A DNA stretch of 64,000 bases from Metarhizium brunneum (taxonomy: Eukaryota > Ascomycota > Sordariomycetes > Hypocreales > Clavicipitaceae): the NCBI RefSeq assembly GCF_013426205.1, contig NC_089424.1:2852001-2916000 (forward strand), given 5' to 3'. Made by a program: the position numbers and the translations under genes. Under the pieces are notes generated by a model. The model was not told the origin of the DNA. It saw nothing but the letters and a program-made list of their open reading frames with translations, and made no database searches. The first letter of the stretch is position 1, and each line of letters begins with the position of its first letter. Below are positions 43,441 to 56,747 of the stretch, piece after piece.

Positions 43441-46400
43441 GATTGTAGGTCGCAGAGCGTCTCGTCATGCGGCTTCTTGTGGTGTTGAGAATTGTAGTGA
43501 TGTTTCAAAGGAAGCCAGAGGCCGGCCACAAGTCGCACGTGTGAGTAGGCAAAGGCGGAGACCCCAAACGCGGCGGGTGGGGGGGTTATTTTTTCTGCCC
43601 TCAAGTGGTGGACGTGGATGTGGATGGTCGCCGGTAGATGGTGGATGGCCGCGTGCTGGTATGCAGGCCTGGCAGGTTCGCCTTTTTTTTCTGGTTCCCT
43701 TTCTCTTCTCGGTCGAGGTAACGTCAACGACGACAACTGCCAGAGAGCAGGAGGGCAGGCAGGGCGAACCTGACGGTTGCGGCGGGGGGGGGGTCTTCTG
43801 GATGGTCCTTGTGGAAATAAACAAGGGCGTAAATCTGGTCGAGTTGCTGGCCGTGCGTTCTGACAGACTCGTTTGTAGCTTTGAATTGTGCCCGTTAAAG
43901 ACGGAGCAAGGAAAGGGGAAAGAAGAGATGCAATTAAAGGATTGGATGAAGATGGAAGTTGGAAGGACGAGAATCAAAAAGGTCAGAGTTTCGAGGGAAG
44001 CCTAACTAGGAGGTACTTGTTACATGTAAACATATGGGAGGAGCTGGCATATGCAGTCAGTCAATGAGGGGAGTCCCGAGCCAGCGCTGCACATGCAGGC
44101 ACCTGGGACGATTCTTAGTACACAGTACAGGCGTGGTTCAAGCACCCGGGCGCCGCCCAGGGGGTGTCACACCGCTGTAGGAACCCTTCGACCTGATGCG
44201 CCCTCGAATGTTCCGAGCAGCCAGGCTGCCCAAGCGGCGGTGTCCAGCGTGCCAGACATCAATGATGGCCACTGGCCGAGCCGGACCATGTGCCTGCCGT
44301 CGATCAAGGCAACCGCCAGCCTCACAAGCTCAGTGACGGGGACCCATCGCCATGAATGTGCGTCCACAAGGCGGTCTGCGGCCAACACACACCAGACGTC
44401 TCGAGCCCCGACGCCAGAGGCAGCCCCAGGGCCCTTCTGCGGAGAAGCCCTGTGCCACGGGCCCAGACATGGAACCAGCATCGTTCACCATCATCAACAG
44501 ACGGAACCCTTTGTCAGGGGGAGATTGAGGCGGCTGGCGTCTGAAATGCCTGGCTCGATCCGCGACATGCAATACGAGTCTCTATTGCAACGAGCCACGC
44601 ATAGCAGCATGGCCGTTGGGGGAAGTTTGCACTAGAAACACGCTGCTGCCGCATTACACTCTGCCTTTTATCGTGTCCACACTTTTCCCCTCCTCCCCAA
44701 CAATGCAGAAAGTCTGCATCGACATGGGCGCGATATGCAATTCCCACGACCAACCGGCAGTCATTCCCACTTATCCACTGCTCCATACCACCCTCTCATC
44801 TCACTCGAACTCGCTGGAGCACCTGCACAGTTGTGCGCTCCCACCATACCAGTATATCCCTTCTCAAGATATGGCAAGTTTCTATGGAGTACGTACACAG
44901 CCCTCGACAGGAAGAGCGGGGGTGCGATGCGCACCAACATTGAACCAGCAGCCCCATATCCATGCCTAGTAATCTATCTGGACCAGACTCTGTTTTGGTC
45001 GGCCGCCTGTCAAGAATTCACCGCGGCACCAGTCCGAATCGTCGGCCCAACACAGCCCTTCATGGCAAGGCCATGCTGCCAAACCGCCAGCCCGAACCCC
45101 GTGCGAGTCATGAATGTCTCACTGTGCAACCTCATCCGACTCCAAAACGGGGCTACGCCAGCCAATGACAGTCGCCATCATGACAAACAAGGTGCGGGAG
45201 GATATTTTTTCCCGCCCACTCTCTCCGCCACCAGCAGCGCCCGGTTGCCAGTGCACCACACAAAAAAGACAACCGGCGCCCGTCAGATCCAAAATAGCGC
45301 TGCCCATCTCCCCCGTCACTCACGGGCACTGTGTCCCCGTCGCGCGTCATTGTTCCCGCTTGGTGTCTAGCACGCCAGACACCTCGACTAGACAGACAGA
45401 AACCACCTGGCAGACGTCGTAGTTTCGGGCAAGTTACCGGCCCAGCTGCAGGTTCCTGCTACATGTACTCTGCCCTAATGCCTGCTGGGCAGTTGCTGCG
45501 TGGCAATACACACACATGTAGTTACTCGGTATGTAATTCCGAATCGCATCGAAATCTCTTGTGATGGATTTCCCGACATGCCCATTGCATTATACTGACG
45601 CATGAGCCTCCTTGGCGTCAGAGCAGTGTTTTTGTTTACGGGGACTCGTTTTGTTTTTGTAGTTCAGCCGCGCCCACTGCTTCCACGGCAACCGGCGCAA
45701 GCAGCACAAATTTTATACTTGGTATTACGACAGTCCCCCTTTTCCCCCCTAAACCAGCCAGGTATTCTGTCATACTACTCCGTAGTTTATTGCCAGCTGA
45801 GACAATGAAATGGTCCGCGAACCTGACTCCGCTTGTAATATAAAACTTTTTCTCGCGTGGTCTCAAGGTGCTCATACGAAGGCACAGTGTCAGGTGCAAG
45901 GGTCAATACCTACATGGCCAATATAGCTTCTTAGTGTTTGCAGTTGAGAATTGGCATAGCTTGCAAAACAGCTGGTTTCCAATAAGTCAGTGCCGGTTCA
46001 AACCAGCCCCTGGATAAAGTCGAGTCTGATCCAAATGCTCCCGTACACACGTCCCAGCGCGTCAACTGCCCGGCCGAAAAGACGGCAGACCAGTCATAGA
46101 CAGCCCAGTGATGGCACAGAAAACCGTATGTCTCTTCATAAAATAGTCATTGCAGAGTATATATACTTGCCGCACACAAAACCGCCATGGCACCCAGGAA
46201 AATATTTACTGCACAGCGCATTGCTACTAGACGGAGCACGCGTCGCACACCAGACAGCAGTCGTTCCACCCGGCGACGACCCCATTCTCTCTTTGTACTC
46301 AATGCGTTCTCATGCCCGCACGAGCATCGACCATACATACACACTCCAATGTCCCTCGTGGCGACGGGGCAGACCGAGATGTAGGCATTTCGTATACACG

Positions 46401-46955
46401 GGCCCCGACCCGAGGCAAATCATCTGCCTACCCACAGCCCCTTCACTCTTGGGACGCCAGCACGACGGACCCGTCACCCGTCAGCGGCACCAGTGCACGC
46501 CATCATCTCGTGCAGATTGCGGCCTTGACCCAGCGTGCGTTCCTTAGTCTGGATCGACAACCTCGACGCTCCCCAGCATGAATGAAGGCATTAGCAGCTG
46601 AAACGGCACAACGAATGCCCCGTCTTGTCCTCGGCAGCGCAAGCACAGCCCGACACACTCGGACGTCGGTGCCCCGTTTAGAGCCGGCGGCGCAGTCGGA
46701 CGGCACCCTGGAATATTGAAGCCATTATCGGTGCCTGACGCCGAGCAAGCCTACGAGGGCGAGGCGGAGGCTTCAACGTTGCCCTGCTCGCCAGTCACAC
46801 CACGCACCAGCCAGCACCCAGACGCAGCGCAGGGCCAAACTCAGCATCAATTTATCCTAGCCGCGCCGTCATGCATCGTAACTTCATAAAAAACAGCCTG
46901 CCCTCCTCCCCAACCCCCCCTCGCCATATACACCCCGCGCCCGAACGCCCCCCCT
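43441..46955. other. 3.5-kb region without a supported gene
   Basis: This is the longest gap in the window. It holds the importin promoter at its left end and the 3' flank of the next gene at its right end. Frames up to 211 codons are open (44735-45370), but their composition (Thr/His/Pro/Ser-rich, no motif) looks random. One TACTCCGTA is at 45776-45784. A non-coding RNA or a diverged gene cannot be excluded. Confidence 0.45.
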
Positions 46956-48757
46956 TTATCGAAAGTATCCCCTCGCCGGCCCGCGAGACTCGTACACGAC
47001 CTCGCGCTCCCTGACGCGCTCGTCATCCCACTCGTGGCGCGGGCGGTGGTGCCGCCTGTACCGGTGGTGCCAGTCGTCCCTGTAGTCGCGCTCCCACTCC
47101 ACCTCCCTGTGGTGCCGGCGGTGGCGGCGAATCCGCTCCGTCAGCTGCGTGAGCTGGAAGACCTCGTCCTGGAAGGGGGAGATCGGTGTTAGCCTCGCCG
47201 TGTGTGACTGACGGATACACAAGACTTTGCCAAAAAAAAAAAAGGGGGGGAAGTGGACAAGAGGTAAAAAGTGCCAAGGGGGGTGGACAAGACATCAATG
47301 TCGAGACTCACGTATTGCAAATACTCCATAATGTAAAAGAACCACTTGGTCTCCTCGTACGAATAGCCCATCTGCTCAATGGCCTCGCGGCACACCAGGT
47401 CCTTGGTGATCTCGGTCCACATGTCGCGCGTGGGGAGCGGCGCGGGCGCGGGCTTGGGCTTGCCCGGGCGGCGGTCAATGTCGACGTCGACGTCGATCTC
47501 GCGGTCGCGGTCGCGGTCGTAGACGGTGACGCTGGTGTGGTCCCTGCCGACGACGGGGACGGGCGCCGGACGGGGCGACGGCGCGCGCGGCACGGCGACG
47601 AGCTGCCCGTCGCGCTCGGGGACAAAGGTCGTCCGGCGCACGCCGCTGTACTTGGACCAGTTGGTCTCGGTGCTGGCGCCGCCCACGCCGTCCATGCGCA
47701 CCCTCTCCGTGCCGGGGGGCACGTCGACAATGGTCCAGTCCTTGGTGTGGCCGTGCCACGCCTCGCCCATGCGGCCGCGCGCGTCGATCCTGCCCGTCAT
47801 GTACTCGGCCTCCTCGTCGACGGGGGACGCCATGGGCGCGGCGGACCGGGCGCGGCGGTGCGAGCGGCGCCCGTCGTCGATGCGGAGGCGGTCCATGCCG
47901 TCGCGGACAATGAGTTCGTCGTCGTGGTAGTGCGAGCGCCGCTCGTGGCTGCCGCTGCGGTGACGGCTGGTGGAGCGGTGGATGTCGACGTCGACCTCGG
48001 TCTTGTTTTTGGAGAGGGAGATGTCGATGTCGGTCTCGCGTTCGCGGTGGGTGTGCGGCCGCGGTGAGGGCGGCCTCGCCCGAATGACGCCTGGAAACGC
48101 GGATTAGTCCGACTCTGTCGGCGGCACATGGCACGGGCGGCGGGACAATGTACCGTGATCAACGTCAGTGTAGTGCGTGATGACCTCCCTCTCGATGGTC
48201 GGTCCCCGTATCACGGGTGGCGGACTGGGACTCGGGCTGGGACTCGGCTCCTTGGCCTTTTCCCTCTCGACGATTCTCGTGCGGATATGCTCTCTTACGG
48301 GAGGGCTCGGGCTCCTCCTCCTCCGCTCTACAAAGCGTACGCCCGGGCTGGGGCTCCTCATCCTCACGGCAGACGGCGACCTAACCCTCTCCCGTTCTCT
48401 CTCGACGACCCTCGTCCTCGAACGCTCGTGCTCATGGTCATGATAACGCGGCGACTCGCTCCTCGGTCGGTGGACGATGCGCTGCTCACGGACTCGGGGC
48501 GGACTCGGGCTCCGGTGCACATCCCAGGTTTCCACGTCCCGCTTGCGAAGGACCATCTGTCCCGGCTCGGACCTTCGGGCGTCATCTCTCAGGAAGGAGA
48601 TGCCACGGTCCGACTCTCGCTCGCGCGGCGGAGGGCTTCGTGTCATGACCCTCGAGGTGCGGTAATCCGCCTCTTCGAAGCGCGTGCCGGACCGACGAGG
48701 CGCAGGGTAGTAGTCCCTTTCCTCAAAGTCGGTGGCCCTGGCGCCACGTTGCGACAT
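46956..48757 (-). CDS. charged RS/RE-rich protein with conserved fungal C-terminal domain (DUF8035-like)
   Basis: Exons 48757-48154, 48090-47312 and 47168-46956 give 531 residues (introns 63 and 143 nt). The first 320 residues are low-complexity, rich in Arg, Glu, Ser and Pro, with RSPSP-type repeats (RMRSPSPGVRFVERRRR). A middle segment (EAWHGHTKDWTIVDVPPGTE) and the C-terminal block (DMWTEITKDLVCREAIEQMG, SYEETKWFFYIMEYLQY, then DEVFQLTQLTERIRRHRR) are well ordered and resemble a domain found in many filamentous ascomycete proteins, which I believe is catalogued as DUF8035. No biochemical role is known to me. The protein ends in an Arg/His-rich tail. RS-type repeats hint at nuclear RNA-linked work, but that is inference. 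Confidence 0.8.
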
Positions 48758-49623
48758 GGTTGCGGCGGCGGCGTTGGGCGACTATGGGTTTTCCTTTGTT
48801 CGGGACGTCTTGACAATGAGGGGCAGATATATCGCAGAGAGGGGGAGGCTCGCTGGTCGACAGAGAGGAGAGGAGAAAATAAAATTAAAAGAAGAAAAGG
48901 CAGGGAGAGAAAAAATAATGTCGTGACTCTGGTCCAAGTAGGCCCAAGATTGCAAACCCGTTGGTCAATCTAGGACTAGGAGGCAGCCCGTCGAGGTGCA
49001 GCGACTTTCAAGTTCCAGGCACCGACGCCTCGTTAAGCGATCGTGGATCGGTGAGGCCGTCCTAAACGTCCCAAGGCAGACACGGCACAACAAGAGCGCC
49101 TGTCGAGAGGAGATGAAAAAAAAAAAAGTCAAAAGTCGACAGAAGAGGCACCGCCTGCAAGCAAACGCTACACTTTGGCGCAAGGAAAAGCTCACGAGCG
49201 AAAATATCGCTCTGCTTGGATGGGCAAAGGAAAAGAAGGAGGCTGGACGCCTGATGTAATGACATTAATGCACGCGAGAGAGCGCACATGCAGTGACGTG
49301 AGCGCCAAACCAGCACGACCAGTGTCACCCGCGAGGGGCGCAGGGGCGGACCGTACGTGTGGAGCTGGCGGACCGGCACGGCCCAAAGCGACGAGAACAG
49401 ACAGAGGCTCGGAGCCCAACGCGCGACGCATCAAATACAATCAATGCCAAGTCGTCGCTGCGGCGGGAAAGGGCCCAAGAGTGACAGCTTTAGAAAATAG
49501 AAACAAGACAGCGTCGCAGGACCAGCTTGCGCAGGCCAGCGCAGGACAAAGAGCCATCAATGCAAGCCATGTACATATGTCAATACACACGCGGCCCCCA
49601 TCCCTTCGCCCTGCCGTTATTTG

Positions 49624-49645
49624 AAGTCAAGTCAAGTCAAGTCCA
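49624..49645 (+). repeat. pentanucleotide microsatellite (AAGTC)n
   Basis: Four near-perfect AAGTC units follow each other in non-coding DNA. Confidence 0.75.
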
Positions 49646-50573
49646 GTCTTGCTGGCCTCGACGCCGCCACTGCCCGCCTCGTGTCTGCGAGAAACCAACC
49701 ACACCAGACGTCAACGCCAATCCATGCCCGCGGGCCAGGACAGCATCGACACGTCTGCCCAATCACTCGACCGCGTCGTCTGAGCAGTCAGCGCTGCCCG
49801 TTTCAAACGACACCAGGTCCCGACAGCGCCCGTTGATGCCTGTCGGCTGCAACTTGCCACCAGTCTTTGGCAATTTGAAGCGGCAAGACGTCTTTTTTTT
49901 TTCCTTTCCTTCTCTTCTTTCCCCTGACCAAGTCCACTCGTCAAAGTACGTTTTGACGCCCATGTTCCCACGTCCCCATCCCTGCGCCGTCAACTCTGCC
50001 CTCCGTCCGCCAAGTTGCCAAGTTTTGGGGCCGCCGCCGATCCCAAAAATGCTCCGTCTGGCCATGTCCGAATACTGACGCAATTGTGCAGCCACCGCAT
50101 TATCCCGTAATGCTTGTTTATCCCCCCCTTACCCCCGCCCTGCTGCCCGTCCGCCGGGGATGCATGGGACGGATGACATTTCGTCTCTCTTGGTCCTTTG
50201 GGCATCGGACCCGTTTTTACAGAAAAATAATAGTATTCATGATAAATATGCCACGCTGTCATCTGCTCTGTTGACGGCCTTTGCCCATCCCCCACGCACG
50301 ACTGGTGGGTGTGAGAGACCGTCACTTGACTAGTTTGGATGATGGATGCCCCTGATTTTTGCTCTTCAGCCGTCACTGGCAGGTGAGCAGACTGGTGAGA
50401 ATAGTCTGCTGGTCGTCACATGGCAAGCGGCGTAATGCAAGTCACCCGGGGATAGATAGTATTCACTCCTGACGCCCGTACAATCTGACGGACATCGAGC
50501 TGGCCCCTCGCACTGGACCCTTGTGCCGTTGACGCCTGCACGAGCTCCAACAGAGTAGCAGCAGTAGTACTCT

Positions 50574-50593
50574 GTAGTAGTAGTAGTAGTTTC
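50574..50593 (+). repeat. TAG triplet microsatellite
   Basis: A short run of TAG triplets lies in intergenic DNA about 280 nt beyond the phosphofructokinase stop codon. GCAGCAG triplets precede it. Confidence 0.75.
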
Positions 50594-50868
50594 TACTGCC
50601 GGAACCCAGATGGGTGTGCATATCCTAAAATGTACGGGAGCTAGTGTACGGGTTCAAAAGCAGATTCGCGCCCACGCGGTCGGTACCTTGCCGGTAGGAC
50701 TAGTAGTTCTTATAACTCTACTGTAACCATAAAGAGTAACCGACAAGTACACCAATCCTGCAACAACGCCAGCGATAAGATGAATGCACGAAACGAGTCG
50801 AGTTGTAGTTGCTTCGTTTAGGTTTAAACCACCCCCCCAACCAACACTCTTGATCCAGCGCCTTGCTC

Positions 50869-53293
50869 TCAGGCAATGCCCCTCTTGGTGTCTTTGGCAA
50901 TCAACCCCGTCAGACTCTTCTCCGGTCTGGGATAGTCAGGCCGACCGCCCAGCATGTCCACCACGTCACGCACCTCTAGCCAGTGGGCAGCCTTGGGCCG
51001 TCTGTTGGGCCAGTCCGTCCCCTGCTCCTCCAGCGCCTTCACCGGCGTGAACACAACCTCGGAGCCCTGGATGCCAATGACCGACGTGCTGTGGGGGTCC
51101 TTCTTGACGCGGTTATGGGCGTTGCAGCCAAAGTCCTCCAGGTGCTGGATGCACTTGATGGCCAACCGAACCGCCCGGCAGCGGTCCATGGGGGATGGAA
51201 CACCGCCCTGTTGCACGTGTCCGGGGATGCTTTCACGGCTCTCGAACCGGTCGTGGGCTTCCTCGCGGATAATGTTGGCAATGAGCTTGGCATCGTACAC
51301 TTTGCTCGCCTTTTCGTTGACCAGGATGAGACGACCCGCGCGGGACTGCCCACGGTCGTTTTTAAACACCTCCTTGAGATGGTTGACATCCGCGTTGAGC
51401 ATGGAGAGACTGATTCCCTCTTCTGGGATGTAGACTGCCGACGCCCCAACACTCAGCCCGCTGAGCGTGGCAACGTAGCCGCAGCGACCGCCCTGCGTCT
51501 CAATGACAAACACTCGTCGACGAGTGGCAGACGCAGACTGCTTAATTTTGTCGCAGTAACCCACGAGCTCATTCAAGCACGTGTCCGATCCAAGAGAGTA
51601 TTCGGTGCCCGGCACGTTGTTGGAGATGGTCGCGGGCAGGAGGCAGATGGGGATGCAGAGTGAAGGGTACTCGTCCCTGTGCTTTCGCAGTTGGGCCACA
51701 GAGTGAAAGGCCTCGAAACCCCCAATGATGAAGAGGGCATCAAATTCATACTGCTCAATCAAGTTGGCAATGAGCTCCATGCCCGATTCTTCTGGCAGCT
51801 CACGGTTCGTGCCAATCTCAGAGCCACCCTTACTCGCCCAGCCATCTACTTCGAGCCAGTCAAACGGTCGGACAGAGCCCACGGGCTTATCGTCGTGGTG
51901 ACGCGCAAAGCCTGCAAATCCGTTATGAATGGCAATCGGCTCGTGTCCTCGACCGATACAGTACGCAACGGCTGCTCGCACCGCCGCGTTCATTCCCCCT
52001 GCCGGGGCGCCAACGTTGATGAAGCCAACCTTCATGCGCTAAGTAATTGGGTCCCATGTCAGTATTTCCACATCCCAGGAGTCAGGTCAGCTTTCCAACA
52101 CTCACGTGCTTATGGGGTAGCTTGTGGTCGTCAATCATGACGTTGGTCGTTGTAATGTACGAATTGTACTGGTCGGCAAACTCGGCATCACGCAGCGACA
52201 TGGCCTTCTCAAAGTCCTTTGCATCGACAGCCTCGGCCAGTTCCTTGGTTTCTTGGACAGCCTTCATCAGCGGCTTGCGTACAATCTTGTTCTCGTTCAT
52301 GGCAATGAAGCAAGTCTCGGTGTCGGGGGTGGCTTCCAAGACGGCGTGGACGGCTTCCACACCCTGAAGCGTAGAGAGCACGCGGTCGTAGGCAACTGCC
52401 GTACCTCCGCGCTGGACATGACCCAGAGTAGTGATGCGAGTATCAAGTCCGAGACCACCCTCCGCCTTGTCGGCCAGAAGATCCTTAATTTCCTCGGGGA
52501 CAATCTTGTTGCCGTCCTTATCGCGGGCGCCCTCGGCGACGATGACAATTGTCTTGCGCTTGCCGAGCTTTCGATGTCGATTGACAACCAAACGCATGTC
52601 TTTTCTCCAGTCGTGCTCTTGAGGACGCTCAGGGATGAAGACAAAGTCTGCACCTGTTGCGACTCCGGCCAAAAGAGCTAGCCACCCGCAGTGTCGTCCC
52701 ATGACCTCGATGACGAAGGCACGGGAATGAGACGAGGCGGTAGCCTCAATGTAGTCGACCATTTCGCAAATTCGTGACAGCGCGGAGTAGCAGCCAACGG
52801 TGGCGTCGGTGCCGGAGAGGTCGTTGTCAATGGAACCAACAATGCCAACGATGTTGAGGTGCTGGTAGGGAGCAACCTGGTCCTCGGAAAGCTCGCCACT
52901 CGTCACCAACTCCTCCAGCAATGACGGCCATTCGGACCGGAATCTGTCGGCGCCGGTGAGTGAGCCATCTCCTCCGCAGATAATCAGGGCGTCGATGCCG
53001 TTCAGGACCATGTTTTTGGCGGCCGTCAAGCGCCCCGGTCGCTCGTAGAAAGCCATGCAGCGAGCAGTTCCGATAAGCGTACCTCCCTCGGAGAGCCAGC
53101 CTCGAACATCGTGCCATTCCATCTTCCTGATGAAATTGCCTCCTCGCACCAAGCCCTCGTATCCTTCGTAGACGGCATAGGCATCGCAATCCATGTGGAT
53201 AGCTGTTCGCACAACAGCTCGAACAACACCATTCATGCCTGGGGAGTCACCCCCAGAGGTCATGACGGCAATCTTTTTCTTCGGAGCGGCCAT
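50869..53293 (-). CDS. pfkA: ATP-dependent 6-phosphofructokinase
   Basis: Exons 53293-52106 and 52038-50869 (intron 52039-52105, 67 nt) encode 785 residues, the size of fungal duplicated PFK. It phosphorylates fructose 6-phosphate to the 1,6-bisphosphate, the committed step of glycolysis. The N-terminal catalytic half shows [52 protein letters not shown] and [15 protein letters not shown]. The C-terminal half shows the degenerate, regulatory copy: [34 protein letters not shown] and [16 protein letters not shown]. The start was set at [10 protein letters not shown] by family. An in-frame ATG 165 nt upstream (53458) would add 55 residues, including a hydrophobic stretch, and is treated as a possible alternative. 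Confidence 0.96.
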
Positions 53294-53458
53294 GGCTGGA
53301 GAGCGTGTTCGTGGCGGACTTGTCAGGGTCGATGTCGCAGCGGACGGGCTGAGACGGAGGAAGAGAGCCCGCCAGAGGGCGAGTAGGATATTTCGTAATG
53401 GCGCAAGTAGAGTATCGATGGGTTGAGCAAAGAGTTGTAGGTAAGCCGCGCTGGGCAT

Positions 53459-54748
53459 TTATGGGGTCAATATCGATGGCAGGTCAATCGAAGCGGCCGG
53501 CAGAGGAGATGGCGGCGTCAAAGGAGACCCCAAAGGGATGCTTGGCAGAGGCGGGAAAAAGAAGGTGGGTTGCTGTGTGCAAAGCTCCAGGTGGTTGTCT
53601 CGAAGAGGTTGAAGACTGGACGAGTGAGGGCGAATGAGGGGCAGCAAGCTTCACCAGACACCAGGAGGCAGGGTTGAGGAGGGGCACTTGGACATCTGGA
53701 GCTCCTACGTAGACGGCTTGTCTTGTCAATTTATCAATTCCATTACAAAAGCGTCGGGCGCTGGGCGCTGGAAGGCAGGACAGCCATCGACGCCAATCCC
53801 GTCTGCGGCAAGGTGAGGCGTAGCTTGCAATCTGTTAGTGTCACATGTTACTACATACATTGACTATACGTGACTTCATTCGTCCAGGGCAACTTGCAAC
53901 TTGCGTTGATGGACATCTGGAGGAGCTAGATAGCTTCCACCAGCATTAGCTTTCCGTCGTCGCTGACAGGGTCACTGACAGGTCAGTGCGAGGGCATTAT
54001 GATTTTGGGGGCGCCACTTGCTCGAACCGCCACACGAAGCACCAGACCATGGGTTTGAGTGAGGGTTTTTTTCTTTTGGTGCGCCCCGAGGGCTTCCAAC
54101 ACTGACGCTATTCCCTGGACCTCCGGACCATTGCTCGGCCTCATTCTGGCCGCCGTCCACTAGGGCCTCACCAGCCATTCCCAATCAAACACGGGGCAAA
54201 TATTGAAACACGTAAATGCAGATGCTCATCGAAATGGACTTGACCAGCTTGCTCCGACGTGATTATTGACACTGGCGGTTGGCTCATCCTTGCTGGGATG
54301 CAACTGTGTGGCCTTGGAGCCATACGGAATGCTGCGCTCCACACCACTTGAAGCGACCTAATCCAGCCTCACACAGAAGTCGACAACGACAAAGAGCTGT
54401 GCCACGTGAAAAATCAGCTCATGTTTCGATGCCTATTTCGATGCTTCAACTGTCAGCGGCAATTGGTGATGGCCATGATCTGTTAGCCCCAAGCCACAAC
54501 CACTCTCTTCCTGAATCCTGCCCCAGTCAACAGTGTGGCTTAACTGGTGTGGCTGTCCTTCCCCATGCATGCGCAATCCACAATCCCAGTTCGCAAGGCT
54601 GAATGTCAACGGCCACAGGCAACATTGAATCTCGAAGCAGGTCAACCGTCGACACCTAATCCTAGCCCTCCACCGGCCAATTTCGATCCTCTCACTATCC
54701 CCGGATGTGCTGTCTCATCTCCCCTACACCATCGAGGTGACGTGAGCC
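53459..54748. other. divergent intergenic region PFK/Mediator
   Basis: Promoters of phosphofructokinase and the Mediator subunit lie here. No gene is supported and no element was recognised. Confidence 0.5.
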
Positions 54749-56747
54749 ATGGCTTCACCCGACGGACCTCCCTTGTCCTTGCGACCCTTCCCCGTCGCCG
54801 ACAAGGCCCCCCAAAACCTCGCCGAGTTCATTGCGCGCGTCAATACACAGTCCGGCGGCTTTCGTGATGTGACAGAGAACAAAATTCAAGATGAGATCAA
54901 ATCAAATCAAGTCGTCAATGGGGCCGACACCGACCCAGAGGATGTGGACATGTCCGACCTAGGCCACGACGAGGAGCCTGTGAAAGATGCTGCCCTTGTG
55001 CGCATGGACGTCTTGAAGAATATAGAGTGCGCAGCCTAGATGCGGTTCCTGAGTCTACAGAAATTTCAAGGCTAACACCGGCGCGTAGGATTGCCGGCAA
55101 CACCGCTATGCTAACCCTCGATTCCCTCTCCCTGCTCTTATCCAAGCAAAATCCAACCCAGGCTGGCTTAACCCTTTCTCAGCAGCTGCGAGAAATGGTG
55201 GGCATAGGGACCTTGGGTGCCGATAAGCTGGACGAACCAATATTGAACGTCAACAAGGAAAAGGACGAGGAAGAAGTCGCCACTGGGTGGACGCTCATGC
55301 AGATCAACCAGGCGCGAGATGCCGCCGACGAGGCTGGCAAGTTTCTGCAACGAGAGGTCGATGCGGAGAGTAAATACTGGGAGGACGTCATGGCTGTCAA
55401 AAAGTCTGGCTGGTCTATTTGCAGGGTACCTCATGAGCGCCATACTCTGGGCGTAAAGTTTGGTTTCTCAGAAGGTGAGTCGATTCAACCCGCTCCTCCT
55501 GTCAGCATTTACACCCATCCTCATGCTAACGGATTCCAGCTTCTCCCGAGTTCAAAAACAACGGCCTCGCACCTATGAGAAGAGGCGATAGCGGCTCAGT
55601 AGAGCTTGACCTTGGACGGCTAGGAGGTGTGTCAGAAGGACTAGTAGTCACATACGAAAAAGACGGCCAAGTGGTTGGCCGATCGGTTCCCCGTCGCCGC
55701 GCCCATGACGACGCCTCCTTGGAGTCCCGTGTCCTTGAGGCCCGAAACACCATCTTTTCTCAAGAGCTCTGGCACGAACTGACCCGCGAAGCCCGCACGT
55801 TAGCAGCATACGGCGTCCGACCAGAAGGCTCAACTCTAACCTGCTCCGTGGACTCCTCCTCCAAGATCGTACTCGAGCTTGTCCCCCTCACTTCGTGCCC
55901 CGTGGCCGACGACTCATTGCCCGACAACTCCATTGCGGAAGCAATCTTCATCTCCCTCCACGTCCTCCTCAGCTACGCCCATCGATACAACGAACTCATG
56001 AGAATCCGCCCCATACCACCGCACATCTCCCGCTCCCGCGGCCAGCAAGTCTACGCCCTCCTCCGCCCCGTCATCACCTGCATGGCATCCACCCGCGCCG
56101 TCCTCTCATGCACAACCTACATCGGCTCCATCACCAAGGCCCTCCAAAAGTCCGGCCTGCCAGCCTCATTCACCCTCAAAACAACGCCATTCTCCGCCGC
56201 CGACCCCTCGTCACAGGGACCAAACCAACTGGCCGGCGCGCAATCCCTCATCCGAAACATCCTCCAAACGATAGAGTTCAACATCACATTCACCATCCTC
56301 CCCAACGCATCGCTCACCATCCGCGGCCGCACGTTCCTCTTCCCCGTCACCACGACATTCTACCAGGTCGCCCTACCCCCGTCCTCCACCCTGCAGGGCA
56401 TCTGCGCCCCCTACGCAGACGGCTACTCCAACCCCAAAGCCCTCTTCAGCTACATCCGCACCACCACTGAGCGTGCCGTAACCCTCCACTTCCTAAACGC
56501 CTTATCCGCGTCCCCGAGTCCAGCGCAATGGATACAGAGCGGCACGTCTATCCGCGACCCCGAAGACGACTCCCGCGCGCTGCAGTTCACAATTGCCAAG
56601 CAGCCCGTCGCGTTGGTGCTGACGAGCAGCTTTTCAAACAATCCCAAGGGGGAGACCAAGTCGTGGACGTACTCGGCCCATCTGGACAGCGAGCCCACAA
56701 GGCTAGAGGACGTGGTGGCTCGGGAAGCAAGCAGGCCTAGGCCTTAG
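54749..56747 (+). CDS. MED17: Mediator of RNA polymerase II subunit 17 (Srb4)
   Basis: Exons 54749-55026, 55089-55474 and 55540-56747 encode 623 residues (introns of 62 and 65 nt with CTAAC branches). Med17 is an essential scaffold of the Mediator head module and links activators to RNA polymerase II in the nucleus. Seen: PLSLRPFPVADKAPQNLAEF then IARVNTQSGGFRDVTE at the N-terminus, IAGNTAMLTLDSLSLLLSKQ, the coiled-coil-like ATGWTLMQINQARDAADEAG, ESKYWEDVMAVKKSGWSICR, and PHERHTLGVKFGFSE joined across intron 2 to ASPEFKNNGLAPMRR, all conserved in fungal Med17. The C-terminal half is more diverged. The gene converges with the SNF2-RING gene; 388 bases separate the stops. Confidence 0.93.

Larger units (their letters stand above)
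48758..50868. other. 2.1-kb intergenic region with simple repeats
   Basis: It holds the promoter of the charged-protein gene and the 3' flank of phosphofructokinase. A GTCAA-type pentamer repeat is near 49624-49645 and a TAG triplet run near 50574-50593. No gene is supported. Confidence 0.5.

Noticed and set aside
44735..45370. 211-codon frame in the large gap
   Set aside because: The composition is random-looking and Thr/His/Pro-rich, with no signal peptide, domain or plausible splice extension.
46001..46030. GGTTCAAACC resembling a tRNA B box
   Set aside because: No A box, acceptor stem or cloverleaf could be fitted around it.
47186..48067. A 293-codon open frame on the plus strand
   Set aside because: It is fully antisense to the GC-rich middle and C-terminal exons of the charged-protein gene. 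Its Val/Ala/Asp/Gly-rich sequence is what GAC/GTC-rich codons give on the opposite strand, and it has no domain.
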